A DNA stretch of 64,000 nucleotides from JANNMJ01 sp031425525. GTDB taxonomy: Bacteria > Bacteroidota > Bacteroidia > Cytophagales > Hymenobacteraceae. The translations under genes were made by a program, and so were the position numbers. Under the pieces are notes generated by a model. That model was not told the DNA's origin and did not search any database. It saw only the letters and a program-made list of their open reading frames with translations. Location of the stretch: assembly GCA_031425525.1 (NCBI GenBank), contig JANPJM010000022.1, positions 1-64,000 on the forward strand. Reading direction: 5' to 3'. Shown piece by piece: positions 7,925 to 16,468 of this stretch (positions are counted from its first letter, which is position 1; every line of letters starts with the position of its first letter).

Positions 7925-8110
7925 TCGCCGGCGGCTCGGGTACCCGGAGACCCGAGGTAGCCTCCGCCCCGGCAACCCCGGGCTAATCTATAGAACCCCG
8001 GTGGGGTTCGTTGGACAGGGATGAGCGGGGGGCGCTTTGCTGACTGGGGGGGGGAGGCCGGGAACTTGCTGATAGCCCGTACAGTGCTGCAACCCCGCGC
8101 AAAGGGGGAT
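7925..8110. repeat. Dispersed composite intergenic repeat, copy B
   Basis: It carries the same block order as 5336-5510, including the GAACCCC/GGGGTTC hairpin (7993-8009) and the CTGATAGCCCG block. Together the two copies bracket the nuclease gene, the DUF4382 gene and both allantoinase relics. Confidence 0.55.
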
Positions 8111-8150
8111 GCATAAAACCGGGGCGGGCCGGCATACGTCGCGTCTGCCC

Positions 8151-8193
8151 CTTTCGTGTCATTGCGCGGCGTAGGGGCGCGCCGGTACTTTTG
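8151..8193 (+). promoter_or_regulatory. Promoter of RR2, with element shared with the fibre gene
   Basis: A 14-base word CTTTCGTGTCATTG (8151-8164) ends in a -33 TTG; 21 bases later is a perfect TACTTTTG -7 box (8186-8193). The box ends four bases before the RR2 ATG, which predicts a leaderless or nearly leaderless mRNA. The same 14-base word recurs at 8877-8890 with the same spacing to a -7-like box. Confidence 0.7.
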
Positions 8194-8197
8194 ACCG

Positions 8198-8851
8198 ATG
8201 CAACACCCGCTTCCGCTGGCCATCATCGAAGACCAAGCGCCCATCCGCGAAATGCTGCACCAGTACCTGGGCGCGCAGCCCGAGTTCGAGTGCGTGCTGA
8301 CGGTGGGGTCGATGGAGGACTTCTTCCGAAAGCTGCCGACGCTGGGGACGCGGCCGGGGCTGGTGCTGTCGGACATTGGCCTGCCGGGACGTTCGGGCAT
8401 CGAGGGGCTGCCGCTGATTCTGGCGCAACTGCCCGAGGCGCAGGTGCTGATGTTGAGCGTGTACACCGACGCGCCGCGCGTGTTCGAGGCCATCTGCGCC
8501 GGGGCGGTGGGCTACCTGGTGAAGAACACGCCGCTGCCCAGCATCAAAGCCCACCTGCTGGAGGTGGCGGCCGGCGGCTCGCCGATGTCGCCGGCGGTGG
8601 CGCGGCACGTATTGCAGGCGTTTCGGCGGCTGCCGCCGGTGGCGGTGGCGGCCACGGCCGCCGCCCGCCTCACCCCCCGCGAGCAGGAAGTGGTAACGGC
8701 CGTGGAGGAGGGCCTGAGCTACAAGCTCATCGCCGACGCCTTCGGCATCAGCCTCGATACGGTGAAGAACCACCTGCGGGCGGTGTACCGCAAGCTCCAG
8801 ATCAACTCGAAGGGCGAGCTGCTGGCGCTGGCGCTGAAGCGGCGCGGGTAG
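8198..8851 (+). CDS. NarL/LuxR-family response regulator (RR2)
   Basis: A 217-residue paralogue of RR1. The receiver domain has the acidic pair E11-D12, phospho-acceptor D59 (SDIGLPG) and the VKNTPLP lysine. A LuxR helix-turn-helix occupies residues ~157-215 (LTPREQEVV...YKLIADAF...TVKNHL). The ATG at 8198 follows directly on the -7 box. The downstream genes on the same strand are a giant fibre protein and a histidine kinase with HisKA_3-type dimerisation helix, the kinase class that partners NarL-type regulators. The most economical model is that the kinase at 14549 signals to this regulator, which acts on the fibre gene and itself; this is inference from position and the shared promoter element. 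Confidence 0.93.
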   Translation: MQHPLPLAIIEDQAPIREMLHQYLGAQPEFECVLTVGSMEDFFRKLPTLGTRPGLVLSDIGLPGRSGIEGLPLILAQLPEAQVLMLSVYTDAPRVFEAICAGAVGYLVKNTPLPSIKAHLLEVAAGGSPMSPAVARHVLQAFRRLPPVAVAATAAARLTPREQEVVTAVEEGLSYKLIADAFGISLDTVKNHLRAVYRKLQINSKGELLALALKRRG

Positions 8852-8876
8852 GAGGCGAGCGCGGGGGCGTATGACG

Positions 8877-8919
8877 CTTTCGTGTCATTGTGGGGCGCGA
8901 CGGGGTGGCCGTGCTTTGT
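8877..8919 (+). promoter_or_regulatory. Candidate promoter of the fibre gene
   Basis: The word CTTTCGTGTCATTG (8877-8890) is identical to the one before RR2. The TTG is followed at exactly 21 bases by TGCTTTGT, a degraded -7 box. It lies about 50 bases before the fibre ATG. Identity of the upstream word with unequal -7 quality suggests an activator site or a duplicated promoter. Confidence 0.55.
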
Positions 8920-8969
8920 GGGGAACAAAATCGCCCACTCTTCCGCCACTTTCCTAAGTCCCCTTCCTG

Positions 8970-11900
8970 ATGAGAAACCGCTTCTCCCTGCCGCGCCTGG
9001 CGCTGCTGCTGACGTTGTTGCTGCCCGCCTCCCTAGGCGCCCTGGCCCAATCCGGGGTGGGCATCGGCACCACCGCCCCCGACGCCTCGGCCGCGCTCGA
9101 CATCGTGAGCAGCACCAAAGGCGCGCTGCTGCCCCGCGTGGTGGCGGCGTCGGCCCTAACTACGCCGGCCACGGGGTTGCTGGTGTTTCAGACCGGCACG
9201 CCGGCCGGCTTCTACTACAACGCCGGTACGCCCGCCGTACCCAACTGGCAGCAGATCGCGACGGCGGCGGGCGCGGCCGTCACGGCCTCCAACGGCCTGA
9301 CCAAGACGGGCCAGAACGTGGCCCTGGGCGGCACCCTAACCACGCCCACTACCATCACGCAGGCCGGCAATACCCTGGCCCTGACCGGCGGCAACGTGGG
9401 CATCGGCACCGGTGCGCCCCAAACGACGCTCGACGTGAGCGGCGACTTTCGCGTCAGCACCGGCACGGTGAACAGCACCCTGGGCACCACCGGCACGGGC
9501 AACGTGACGATCGGCAACGCCGCCCTGGGGCAGTCGTTCACGCTGCCCGTGGCGGCCAGCCTCACCAGCGTCCGACTCGTGAGCGCGAGCGGCGCCTTCA
9601 GCGCGAGCTTCCAGATTCATAGCGGCAGCGGCAACGGCGGCGCCACCCAACTCCCCGCGCCGCAGTCCATCACCTTCGCGGGCGCAGGCAGCCAGACCGT
9701 GGTGCTGGCCACGCCGCTGGCCCTGACCGCCGGCACCTACACGCTGGTGGTGAACACGGGCGGCAACCAACTGCGCTACTTTAACTCCGACAACTACGTG
9801 GGCGGCGGCCTCTACACGGGAGCAGCCGTATTTGGCGGCAGCCCCGACCTGGACTTCGCCATCGCCTACACCAGCGGCAGCGCCACCAGCGCCCTGGCCG
9901 TGAACGCGGGCGGCAACGTCGGCATCGGTACCACCGGCACGCCCACCCAACGGCTCGACGTGAACGGCAACGTGCGCGTACGCAGCCTGAGCGGCACGGG
10001 CTCGCGCCTGCCCGTGGTGCTGCCCGATGGCACCCTGAGCGTGAACGCGCCGGTGTACGGCACCCCGGCCACGGCGTCGGCCTTCCCCACGGCCGCTACC
10101 GGCTCCGTAGCCGTAGCCGTAGGCGGCAGCCCCAGCAGCGTGGCCGTGAGCGGCACCACGGCCTACGTGGCGGACTTCGGCAGCAACACATTGCGGGTCT
10201 TCAACGTGGCCACGCCGAGCGCCCCGGTGCTGCTCGGTTCCGTCGCCACGGCTAACTTTCCCAGCAGCGTGGCGGTGAGCGGCACCACGGCCTACGTGGT
10301 GCAGGGCATCGGCACGTTGCAGGTCTTCAACGTGGCCACGCCCAGCGCCCCGGTGCTGCTCGGTTCCATCGCCACGGACAACAGTCCCGTCAGCGTGGCG
10401 GTGAACGGCACCACGGCCTACGTGGTGCACCAGGGCAGAGTCACTTTGCTGGTCTTCAACGTGGCCACGCCCAGCGCCCCGGTGCTGGTCGGCTCCGTCG
10501 CCACGGGCGGCACTCCCGCCCTCGTGGCGGTGAGCGGCACCACGGCCTACGTGGCGAACTTAGGCAGCGGTACGTTGCAGGTCTTCAACGTGGCCACGCC
10601 CAGCGCTCCGGTGCTGCTCGGCCAAGTGGCCACGGGCGGCAGCCCCCGCAGCGTGGCGGTGAGCGGCACCACAGCCTACGTGGCGAACTTTGGCAGCAAC
10701 ACGTTACAGGTCTTCAACGTGGCCGCGCCCAGCGCCCCGGTGCTGCTCGGTTCCGTAGCTGCGGGTGGCAACCCCATCAGCGTGGCGGTGAGCGGCACCA
10801 CGGCCTACGTGACGAACTACAACAGCAATACATTGCAGGTCTTCAACGTGGCCACGCCCGGCGCCCCGGTATCGCTCGGTACCGTCGCCACGGGCAGCAA
10901 TCCCATCCGGCTGGCGGTGAGCGGCACGACGGCCTACGTGGTAAACCAAAGCAGCAACACGTTGCAGGTGTTCGACTTTCCCGGCCCGCCGCGCACGGTG
11001 GCCGTAAACGCCGATGGTACCTTTGCTTCGGTCGCTTCGCCCACGCTGAGCGTAAGCGGGCAGAACTTGAGCATCACGGGCGGCAACACCGTGGCCCTGC
11101 CCGCCAACACCGGCCCGGCTGGAGCCACCGGGGCCACCGGCCCGCAAGGCCTGGCCGGTGCCACGGGCGCTGCCGGTGCCACAGGCGCGGCCGGGCCCGT
11201 GGGGGCCACGGGCGCGCAGGGCGCCACCGGCGCTCAGGGACCTATCGGCAACACCGGCCCGCAAGGCTCGGCCGGTGCCACGGGCGCGGCCGGGATCACC
11301 GGCGCTCAGGGACCTATCGGCAACACCGGCGCGCAGGGCGTGGCCGGCCCGGCTGGCCCTATTGGCGCAACCGGTCCAGCAGGTGCAACGGGCGCGACGG
11401 GTGCTATTGGTCTGCAAGGCCCGCAGGGTGTGGCAGGCGCTACCGGCGCCACGGGTTCACAAGGCCCCATCGGCAACACCGGGGCCACCGGCCCGGCAGG
11501 GGCTACGGGGGCCACCGGCGTTACCGGCCCGCAGGGGGTGGCAGGGCCTACCGGCACTACGGGTGCCACCGGCCCGCAAGGCGTGGCCGGCGCGACGGGG
11601 GCCACTGGCGCTACCGGGCCTACCGGGGCCACCGGCCCGGCCGGATCGAACGCCACCGTAACAGCCTCCAACGGCGTGAGCGTGGCCGGCGGCAACGTGA
11701 AGCTGGGCGGCGCGGCCCTGACCGCCGCTACCGAGGTGCCGCTGGGAGGTTTTAACCTAAGCTTTTCGGGTGCCGGGCGCGTGGGCATCGGCACCACCAA
11801 CCCCGCCGCGTCCCTCGACGTGGTGGGCAGCACCGTCGTCAGCGCCAACGTGCGGGTAGATGGGGCCGACGGCAACACCGGCTCCACGACCAACGGCCTG

Positions 11901-14126
11901 CGCTTCGGCGGCAGCGGCAGCGGCGAGGCCATCGGCAGCAAGCGCAATGCTGGCGGCAACCAATACGGCCTGGACTTCTACACCGGCTTTGCCAACCGCC
12001 TCGCTATCACCGGCGGCGGCAACGTGGGCATCGGCACCAGCACCCCCAGCCAGGCGCTGGAAGTCAACGGCAATGTGCTTATTCCCTTCGCCAGTGACTA
12101 TCTCTTGGGCAGCACCAACCACGGCCTGGGCCGCTACGGGACCGGCAAGCTCTGGAACGGCCTCGACGTGAACGGCCCGGCCCTCTACGGCTTCGGCGGC
12201 GGGGTGCTGGGCACCAACCAGAGCGGCACCCGCACCACGGCGCTGTACTGGAACAGCAGCGGCAACGTGGGCATCGGCACTACCGCCCCCAACGCCGCTG
12301 CCTTGCTCGACGTGAGCAGCACCAGCAAGGGCCTGCTGCCGCCGCGGATGACCACTGCCCAGCGCGATGCCATCAACCCTGGCGCCACGGCGGCGGGCCT
12401 GCTCATCTACAACCTCGACACCAAAGCCAGCAACCAGTGGAACGGCACGGCCTGGGAGGTGACGACGGCCGCCGCATCGGGCACAATTCCGGCCGGTAGC
12501 CCCGTCACGTTCAGCTACACCGGCGGGACGCAGACCTACACCGTGCCGGCCGGCGTGACCAGCATTCAGGTGACGGCCACCGGCGGCGGAGGCGGCGGCA
12601 GCCTCGCCGGAGCCAACGCGGGGGTCGGGGCCGTGGTGTCGGCCCTGGTGCCGGTGATACCGGGCGAGGTGCTGACCATCGTGGTGGGCGGCCGGGGCAG
12701 CAATGCGCGCGGTGCCGGAGGCTACAACGGTGGCGGTAGCACCCCCACCGCGTTCACCGACGACGGCGGCGGCGGCGGCGGCGGGGCCACCGACCTGCGC
12801 CGCAACCCCATCTTCGGAACCACCGACGACTACCTAAGCAGCCGTAATGCCTTGCTGGTGGCGGCCGGTGGCGGTGGGGCCGGCCTGAACACCGGCGCGG
12901 GCGGCGCGGGCGGCACCGTGAACGGCGGCGATGGCGGCACCAACGGCGCGGCCCTCGCGGCCGGCGGACGTGGTGCCACGCAGGCGGGGGCCGGCATCGC
13001 AGTGTACAACTTTGGCAGCAATGGCAATGGCAGCAACGGCACCGGCGGCGGCACCGGCACCAGCGGCGGCACCGGCGCTGGCATCTTAGGCGGCGGGGGC
13101 GGCGGCTACTATGGCGGGAGTGCCGGCACTTCAAGCCCGCCGTCATTTCAACCCAGAGAGGCCGGCGGCGGCGGCGGCTCGTCGTGGGCCACCGCCGGGG
13201 CCGGCGGCGTGACCTACACCACAGCCGGCTCGTCCACCAACGGTACGCTTGTCATCACGACCCAGGCCGGCACCAGCCTGCCCGCCCCGGCCCTGAGCGC
13301 GGCCAATTTCACGGGCGTGATTAAGAACCAGACCAACCAGCAAGCCCTGGCCAACTTCAACATCGACGGAGCGGGCACCGTGGGCGGCAACTTCCTGGCC
13401 GGCGGCAACGTGGGCATCGGCACCACTGCCCCGCGCGGCAAGCTTGACGTGGCCGGCGGCGGCGACATCTACCTCGTGGGCGACCCCAACAACGGCGGCA
13501 CCCAGAGCAACTTCCTCACCGGCCACGTGTGGCTGGCTCCCTTCGGCGGCACCAGCGGCCTGGCCTACATCCAGGCGCGGGTGCCCGGCCCCACGCTCAG
13601 CACCAACGTGGGCCTGCGCTTCCGCACCACCAGCGCGGGGACGCTGCTCGAAGCCCTCACCCTGAACGCCAATGGCACGGCCACCTTCGGCTACGCCGCC
13701 ACCGGCCCGGCTTTCACCCAAACTTCTGATGCCCGCTTCAAGCAGAACGTGCGCCCCCTGACCGGGGCGCTGGCCGCCGTGCTGGCCCTGCGCGGGGTGC
13801 GCTACGAGTGGAACGCGCTGGGCGTGCAGCACGGCGGCACGGCCGGCGCGGGCCAAGTGGGCGTTATCGCTCAAGAGTTGGAAGTGCTTTACCCCGAGCT
13901 GGTACTGACCGATGCCCAGGGCTACAAGAGCGTGAACTATGCCCAGCTCACGCCCGTGCTGCTGGAGGCCATCAAGGAGCTGGCCGCCCGCAACGCCGCC
14001 CTTGAAGCCCGCGCCACTACGGCCGAGGCCCGCGCGGCCCGGGCCGATACCGATCACGCCAGCCTGCTCACGCTGCAAGCCCAGATGGCGCGCTTGCTCG
14101 GCACCGACTCGCAGGCCCGGAAGTAG
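8970..14126 (+). CDS. Giant secreted fibre protein: VGIGT repeats, propeller, collagen-like tract, S74 chaperone
   Basis: A 1,718-residue mosaic. Residues 1-27 are a signal peptide. Seven copies of a (N)VGIGTxxPxxxLDV repeat, typical of trimeric tail-fibre-like proteins, occur at roughly 30, 142, 310, 930, 1018, 1100 and 1478. Residues ~380-670 hold seven ~43-residue beta-propeller blades (S-V-A-V-S-G-T-T-A-Y-V). Residues ~714-894 are an uninterrupted G-x-y collagen-like tract rich in GATGA/GPQG. Residues ~1200-1420 are Gly-rich. The C-terminal ~133 residues form an endosialidase-type intramolecular chaperone (peptidase S74) with the Ser-Lys dyad S1586-x-x-x-x-K1591 in SDARFK, so self-cleavage after trimerisation is likely. 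A terminal coiled coil (KELAARNAALEAR) follows. The likely product is a cell-surface or particle-bound trimeric fibre; whether it is an adhesin or part of a contractile or phage-derived structure cannot be decided here, and no other tail genes are present. Confidence 0.9.
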   Translation: MRNRFSLPRLALLLTLLLPASLGALAQSGVGIGTTAPDASAALDIVSSTKGALLPRVVAASALTTPATGLLVFQTGTPAGFYYNAGTPAVPNWQQIATAAGAAVTASNGLTKTGQNVALGGTLTTPTTITQAGNTLALTGGNVGIGTGAPQTTLDVSGDFRVSTGTVNSTLGTTGTGNVTIGNAALGQSFTLPVAASLTSVRLVSASGAFSASFQIHSGSGNGGATQLPAPQSITFAGAGSQTVVLATPLALTAGTYTLVVNTGGNQLRYFNSDNYVGGGLYTGAAVFGGSPDLDFAIAYTSGSATSALAVNAGGNVGIGTTGTPTQRLDVNGNVRVRSLSGTGSRLPVVLPDGTLSVNAPVYGTPATASAFPTAATGSVAVAVGGSPSSVAVSGTTAYVADFGSNTLRVFNVATPSAPVLLGSVATANFPSSVAVSGTTAYVVQGIGTLQVFNVATPSAPVLLGSIATDNSPVSVAVNGTTAYVVHQGRVTLLVFNVATPSAPVLVGSVATGGTPALVAVSGTTAYVANLGSGTLQVFNVATPSAPVLLGQVATGGSPRSVAVSGTTAYVANFGSNTLQVFNVAAPSAPVLLGSVAAGGNPISVAVSGTTAYVTNYNSNTLQVFNVATPGAPVSLGTVATGSNPIRLAVSGTTAYVVNQSSNTLQVFDFPGPPRTVAVNADGTFASVASPTLSVSGQNLSITGGNTVALPANTGPAGATGATGPQGLAGATGAAGATGAAGPVGATGAQGATGAQGPIGNTGPQGSAGATGAAGITGAQGPIGNTGAQGVAGPAGPIGATGPAGATGATGAIGLQGPQGVAGATGATGSQGPIGNTGATGPAGATGATGVTGPQGVAGPTGTTGATGPQGVAGATGATGATGPTGATGPAGSNATVTASNGVSVAGGNVKLGGAALTAATEVPLGGFNLSFSGAGRVGIGTTNPAASLDVVGSTVVSANVRVDGADGNTGSTTNGLRFGGSGSGEAIGSKRNAGGNQYGLDFYTGFANRLAITGGGNVGIGTSTPSQALEVNGNVLIPFASDYLLGSTNHGLGRYGTGKLWNGLDVNGPALYGFGGGVLGTNQSGTRTTALYWNSSGNVGIGTTAPNAAALLDVSSTSKGLLPPRMTTAQRDAINPGATAAGLLIYNLDTKASNQWNGTAWEVTTAAASGTIPAGSPVTFSYTGGTQTYTVPAGVTSIQVTATGGGGGGSLAGANAGVGAVVSALVPVIPGEVLTIVVGGRGSNARGAGGYNGGGSTPTAFTDDGGGGGGGATDLRRNPIFGTTDDYLSSRNALLVAAGGGGAGLNTGAGGAGGTVNGGDGGTNGAALAAGGRGATQAGAGIAVYNFGSNGNGSNGTGGGTGTSGGTGAGILGGGGGGYYGGSAGTSSPPSFQPREAGGGGGSSWATAGAGGVTYTTAGSSTNGTLVITTQAGTSLPAPALSAANFTGVIKNQTNQQALANFNIDGAGTVGGNFLAGGNVGIGTTAPRGKLDVAGGGDIYLVGDPNNGGTQSNFLTGHVWLAPFGGTSGLAYIQARVPGPTLSTNVGLRFRTTSAGTLLEALTLNANGTATFGYAATGPAFTQTSDARFKQNVRPLTGALAAVLALRGVRYEWNALGVQHGGTAGAGQVGVIAQELEVLYPELVLTDAQGYKSVNYAQLTPVLLEAIKELAARNAALEARATTAEARAARADTDHASLLTLQAQMARLLGTDSQARK
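10105..10977 (+). repeat. Seven tandem ~126-129-bp coding repeats (propeller blades)
   Basis: Seven head-to-tail units encode the blades of the fibre propeller, each with the core VAVSGTTAYV and LQVFNVATPSAPVLLG. Long stretches are near identical at DNA level (GGCGGTGAGCGGCACCACGG recurs), so gain or loss of blades by recombination is likely. Confidence 0.85.
11110..11649 (+). repeat. Collagen-like Gly-x-y coding repeat
   Basis: About 180 residues of uninterrupted GxY triplets with longer internal duplications (for example the block encoding GAQGPIGNTG occurs twice and GATGSQGPIGNTG is related). The DNA is a 9-bp-periodic, GC-rich repeat, so length variation between strains is expected. Confidence 0.88.
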
Positions 14127-14180
14127 GCCGCCCGGCGGCCCCCACGAAACCGAACCATCCGGCCTCCGTCGGATACTGGC

Positions 14181-14211
14181 AAAAGCCGGGCGCGCCGCGT
14201 CCGGCTTTTTG
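14181..14211 (+). terminator. Intrinsic terminator of the fibre gene
   Basis: An AAAAGCCGG/CCGGCTTTTT stem with a GC-rich loop ends in TTTTT, about 55 bases after the fibre stop codon. The rest of the spacer to 14548 (about 340 bases) shows no gene or clear promoter. Confidence 0.8.
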
Positions 14212-14548
14212 TTTGTTCCGCCTTCCGTCCATCCCCGTTTCAGCCCCACCCGGCGCAGACCGCCAGCCGCGCGGTCGCCGAAACGCAGCCAACTGGCTAC
14301 CTTAGAACTGATTTTTGGTCGATGGATTGCCGGACCCACCCGTAGTAACGCCTATTGGCGTCCTCGCACTGGGCCAGCCCGGTCCCGGACGCTACGATCA
14401 CGCCCCTCGAAGTTGAATCCGTGCCCGGCACCGCGACGACCCGCAAATACATAGCCGCCTCCTAATAGTAACCCGTGTGCATAGCGCCCCCTCCACTTGA
14501 GGCGGACGTTTTTTAGTCGGTTGCTTTTCCCGCAACTTTAAGTATTTG

Positions 14549-16390
14549 ATGACCTTTTTTCGGAAACTACTCGCGCTGGCCGGGCTGGTGGCGCTGGCCG
14601 CGCTGTCCTTGGCCGCCCGCGCCCAGGAGCTGGCCCCCTGGCCCGCCGGGGCCATACCGCGCACCCTGCCCGACAGCATCCGGTACTGGCAAACCGAGGG
14701 CGTACGGCACGTCGATACCCCCCTCGGTCTTCGGGCCGACGAGACCGCCCTGCGCCTGGCCCAGCGCCTGCGCGACCCGCGCACGCTCAGTATCTGTTGG
14801 CGGCAGCTCGGCGACCGCTACCCCAACTACGACCCCGCCGCCCGCCGCTGCTACGAAGCCGCGCTGGCCGCCGCCCGGCCGATAAGCTGGCACGAAGGCA
14901 TCGGCGATGCGCTGATGGCCCTAGGCATGGTGGCCTACGACAACAACGACCACCGTCGGTCGCTGCGCGACTACGATCAGGCCGCCCAGCACTACGCGCT
15001 GGTACCGGCCACGGCGGCCAGCCGCGCCGAACGCCTGCGCAATCTGCTGCTGCTACGGGCCAACCAGATAAACTCCCACCAGGCGCTGCTGGACGCCCCG
15101 ATGGTGGCCCGCCTGGGCCGGCAGGCGCTGGCGCTCTACCGGCAGGCGCTGGCCTCGGCCCCTACCCCGGCCTGGCGCATCGCGTTTGCCGAGCGCAACG
15201 CCACGGTAACGGGCAACATCCTGACGATATTGAGTGACCATTACCTGGAGCGGCGCCAATACGATTCGGCCCGCTACTGCGCCGAGTGGGGCCTGCGCCT
15301 GCGCCCCGACTCCGAAACCGTGGTGGCCCTTTACCTCGATCTGGCCGACCTGGAGCTGCGCCTGGGGCGCCCGCTGGCCGCCCAAGTCCACGTGCAACCC
15401 GCCGTGCGGCTGGCCCGCGCCGACGGCCACCTCGTGATGCTGCGCGAAGCGCTCTTTCTGCAAGCCAACATTCTGGCCGCCCTGGGCCGCCCCGCCGCTT
15501 ACGACTCTTTGCAGGCTTACGTGGCCTACAACGAACACCTCACCGACCAAAGCCGGCTGGAGGCCGCCGCCCAAGCGCAGGCCCGCTTCGACAGCCGCGA
15601 GCAGCAGGCGCAGATCCGCGCCCTGCAACAGGACCGCCGCCTCGCCGCCCAAACCCAGGAGCTGACCCGCCTCCTGGCGCGCCAACAGGTGGCCGGCGTG
15701 AGCGCGGCGGCCACGCTGCTGCTGCTGGGCGGCGGGTTGCTCTTTGTCCGCTACCGTCGCCGCCAGGCCGCCGCCCGCGCTGCCGCCAACACGGCTCTAC
15801 GCACCCGGCTGGCCGCCGACCTGCACGACGACGTCGGCAACCTGCTCACCCAGGTCGGCATGCACAGCAGCCTGCTGCGCGAAACGCCCCACACCCCCGC
15901 TCAGACCCTGGCCCGCCTCGATGCGCTGGCGGCCGTCTCGCGCCAAGCCGCTCAGCAGATGAGCGACGTGGTGTGGGGCTTGGGCACCGAGCACCGCAGC
16001 CTCCACCAGCTCCTTGACCGCATGCGCGACCACGCCCAGGAAGTGCTGCCCCCCGCCGGCCTCGACGTAGCGTTCCGCGTGCCCCCCGACCTGCCCGACC
16101 CCGAGCTGGCCCCCGCCCTGCTCCATAACGTGTACCTCATCTTCAAGGAGAGCCTGCACAACGTGGTGAAGCACGCGCAGGCCACCACCATCACGGTGAA
16201 ACTCACTGCCGCCGCCACCGGCCTCGTCCTCACCGTAACCGACAACGGGCGCGGCCACGACGGCCAGCCCCGCCCCGGCGGCCACGGCCTGACCAACATG
16301 CAGGCCCGCGCTCAGGCCGTGGGCGGCACCGTGCGCTACGAGCCCCGACCGGCGGGCTTCGCGGTGGTGGCGGTGGTGCCGCTACCATAA
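14549..16390 (+). CDS. Sensor histidine kinase with periplasmic helical-repeat domain
   Basis: A 613-residue membrane kinase. Signal peptide or first membrane segment at residues ~5-25; residues ~60-370 are helical, repeat-rich (TPR-like) and presumably periplasmic; a single membrane segment lies near 387-407 followed by YRRRQ. The HisKA_3 dimerisation helix contains the phospho-acceptor H426 in ADLHDDVGNLL. The HATPase domain has the N box (FKESLHNVVKH), the G1 box (DNGRGHDG) and the G2 box (GGHGLTNMQARA). This class pairs with NarL-type regulators, and one (8198) lies upstream of the fibre gene on the same strand. ATG 14549 was preferred over the TTG one codon earlier. Confidence 0.92.
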   Translation: MTFFRKLLALAGLVALAALSLAARAQELAPWPAGAIPRTLPDSIRYWQTEGVRHVDTPLGLRADETALRLAQRLRDPRTLSICWRQLGDRYPNYDPAARRCYEAALAAARPISWHEGIGDALMALGMVAYDNNDHRRSLRDYDQAAQHYALVPATAASRAERLRNLLLLRANQINSHQALLDAPMVARLGRQALALYRQALASAPTPAWRIAFAERNATVTGNILTILSDHYLERRQYDSARYCAEWGLRLRPDSETVVALYLDLADLELRLGRPLAAQVHVQPAVRLARADGHLVMLREALFLQANILAALGRPAAYDSLQAYVAYNEHLTDQSRLEAAAQAQARFDSREQQAQIRALQQDRRLAAQTQELTRLLARQQVAGVSAAATLLLLGGGLLFVRYRRRQAAARAAANTALRTRLAADLHDDVGNLLTQVGMHSSLLRETPHTPAQTLARLDALAAVSRQAAQQMSDVVWGLGTEHRSLHQLLDRMRDHAQEVLPPAGLDVAFRVPPDLPDPELAPALLHNVYLIFKESLHNVVKHAQATTITVKLTAAATGLVLTVTDNGRGHDGQPRPGGHGLTNMQARAQAVGGTVRYEPRPAGFAVVAVVPLP

Positions 16391-16468
16391 GCGCCCTGCG
16401 CGGTACGTCGCGCCATTTGGTCACGCGTATGCCCCGGTTGCCCGCGTCGCCTGTACCACCTTTGCGGT

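Noticed and set aside
8970..14126. Reading the fibre gene as part of a prophage or contractile particle
   Set aside because: It has a Sec signal peptide and no neighbouring tail, sheath, baseplate, capsid or lysis genes.
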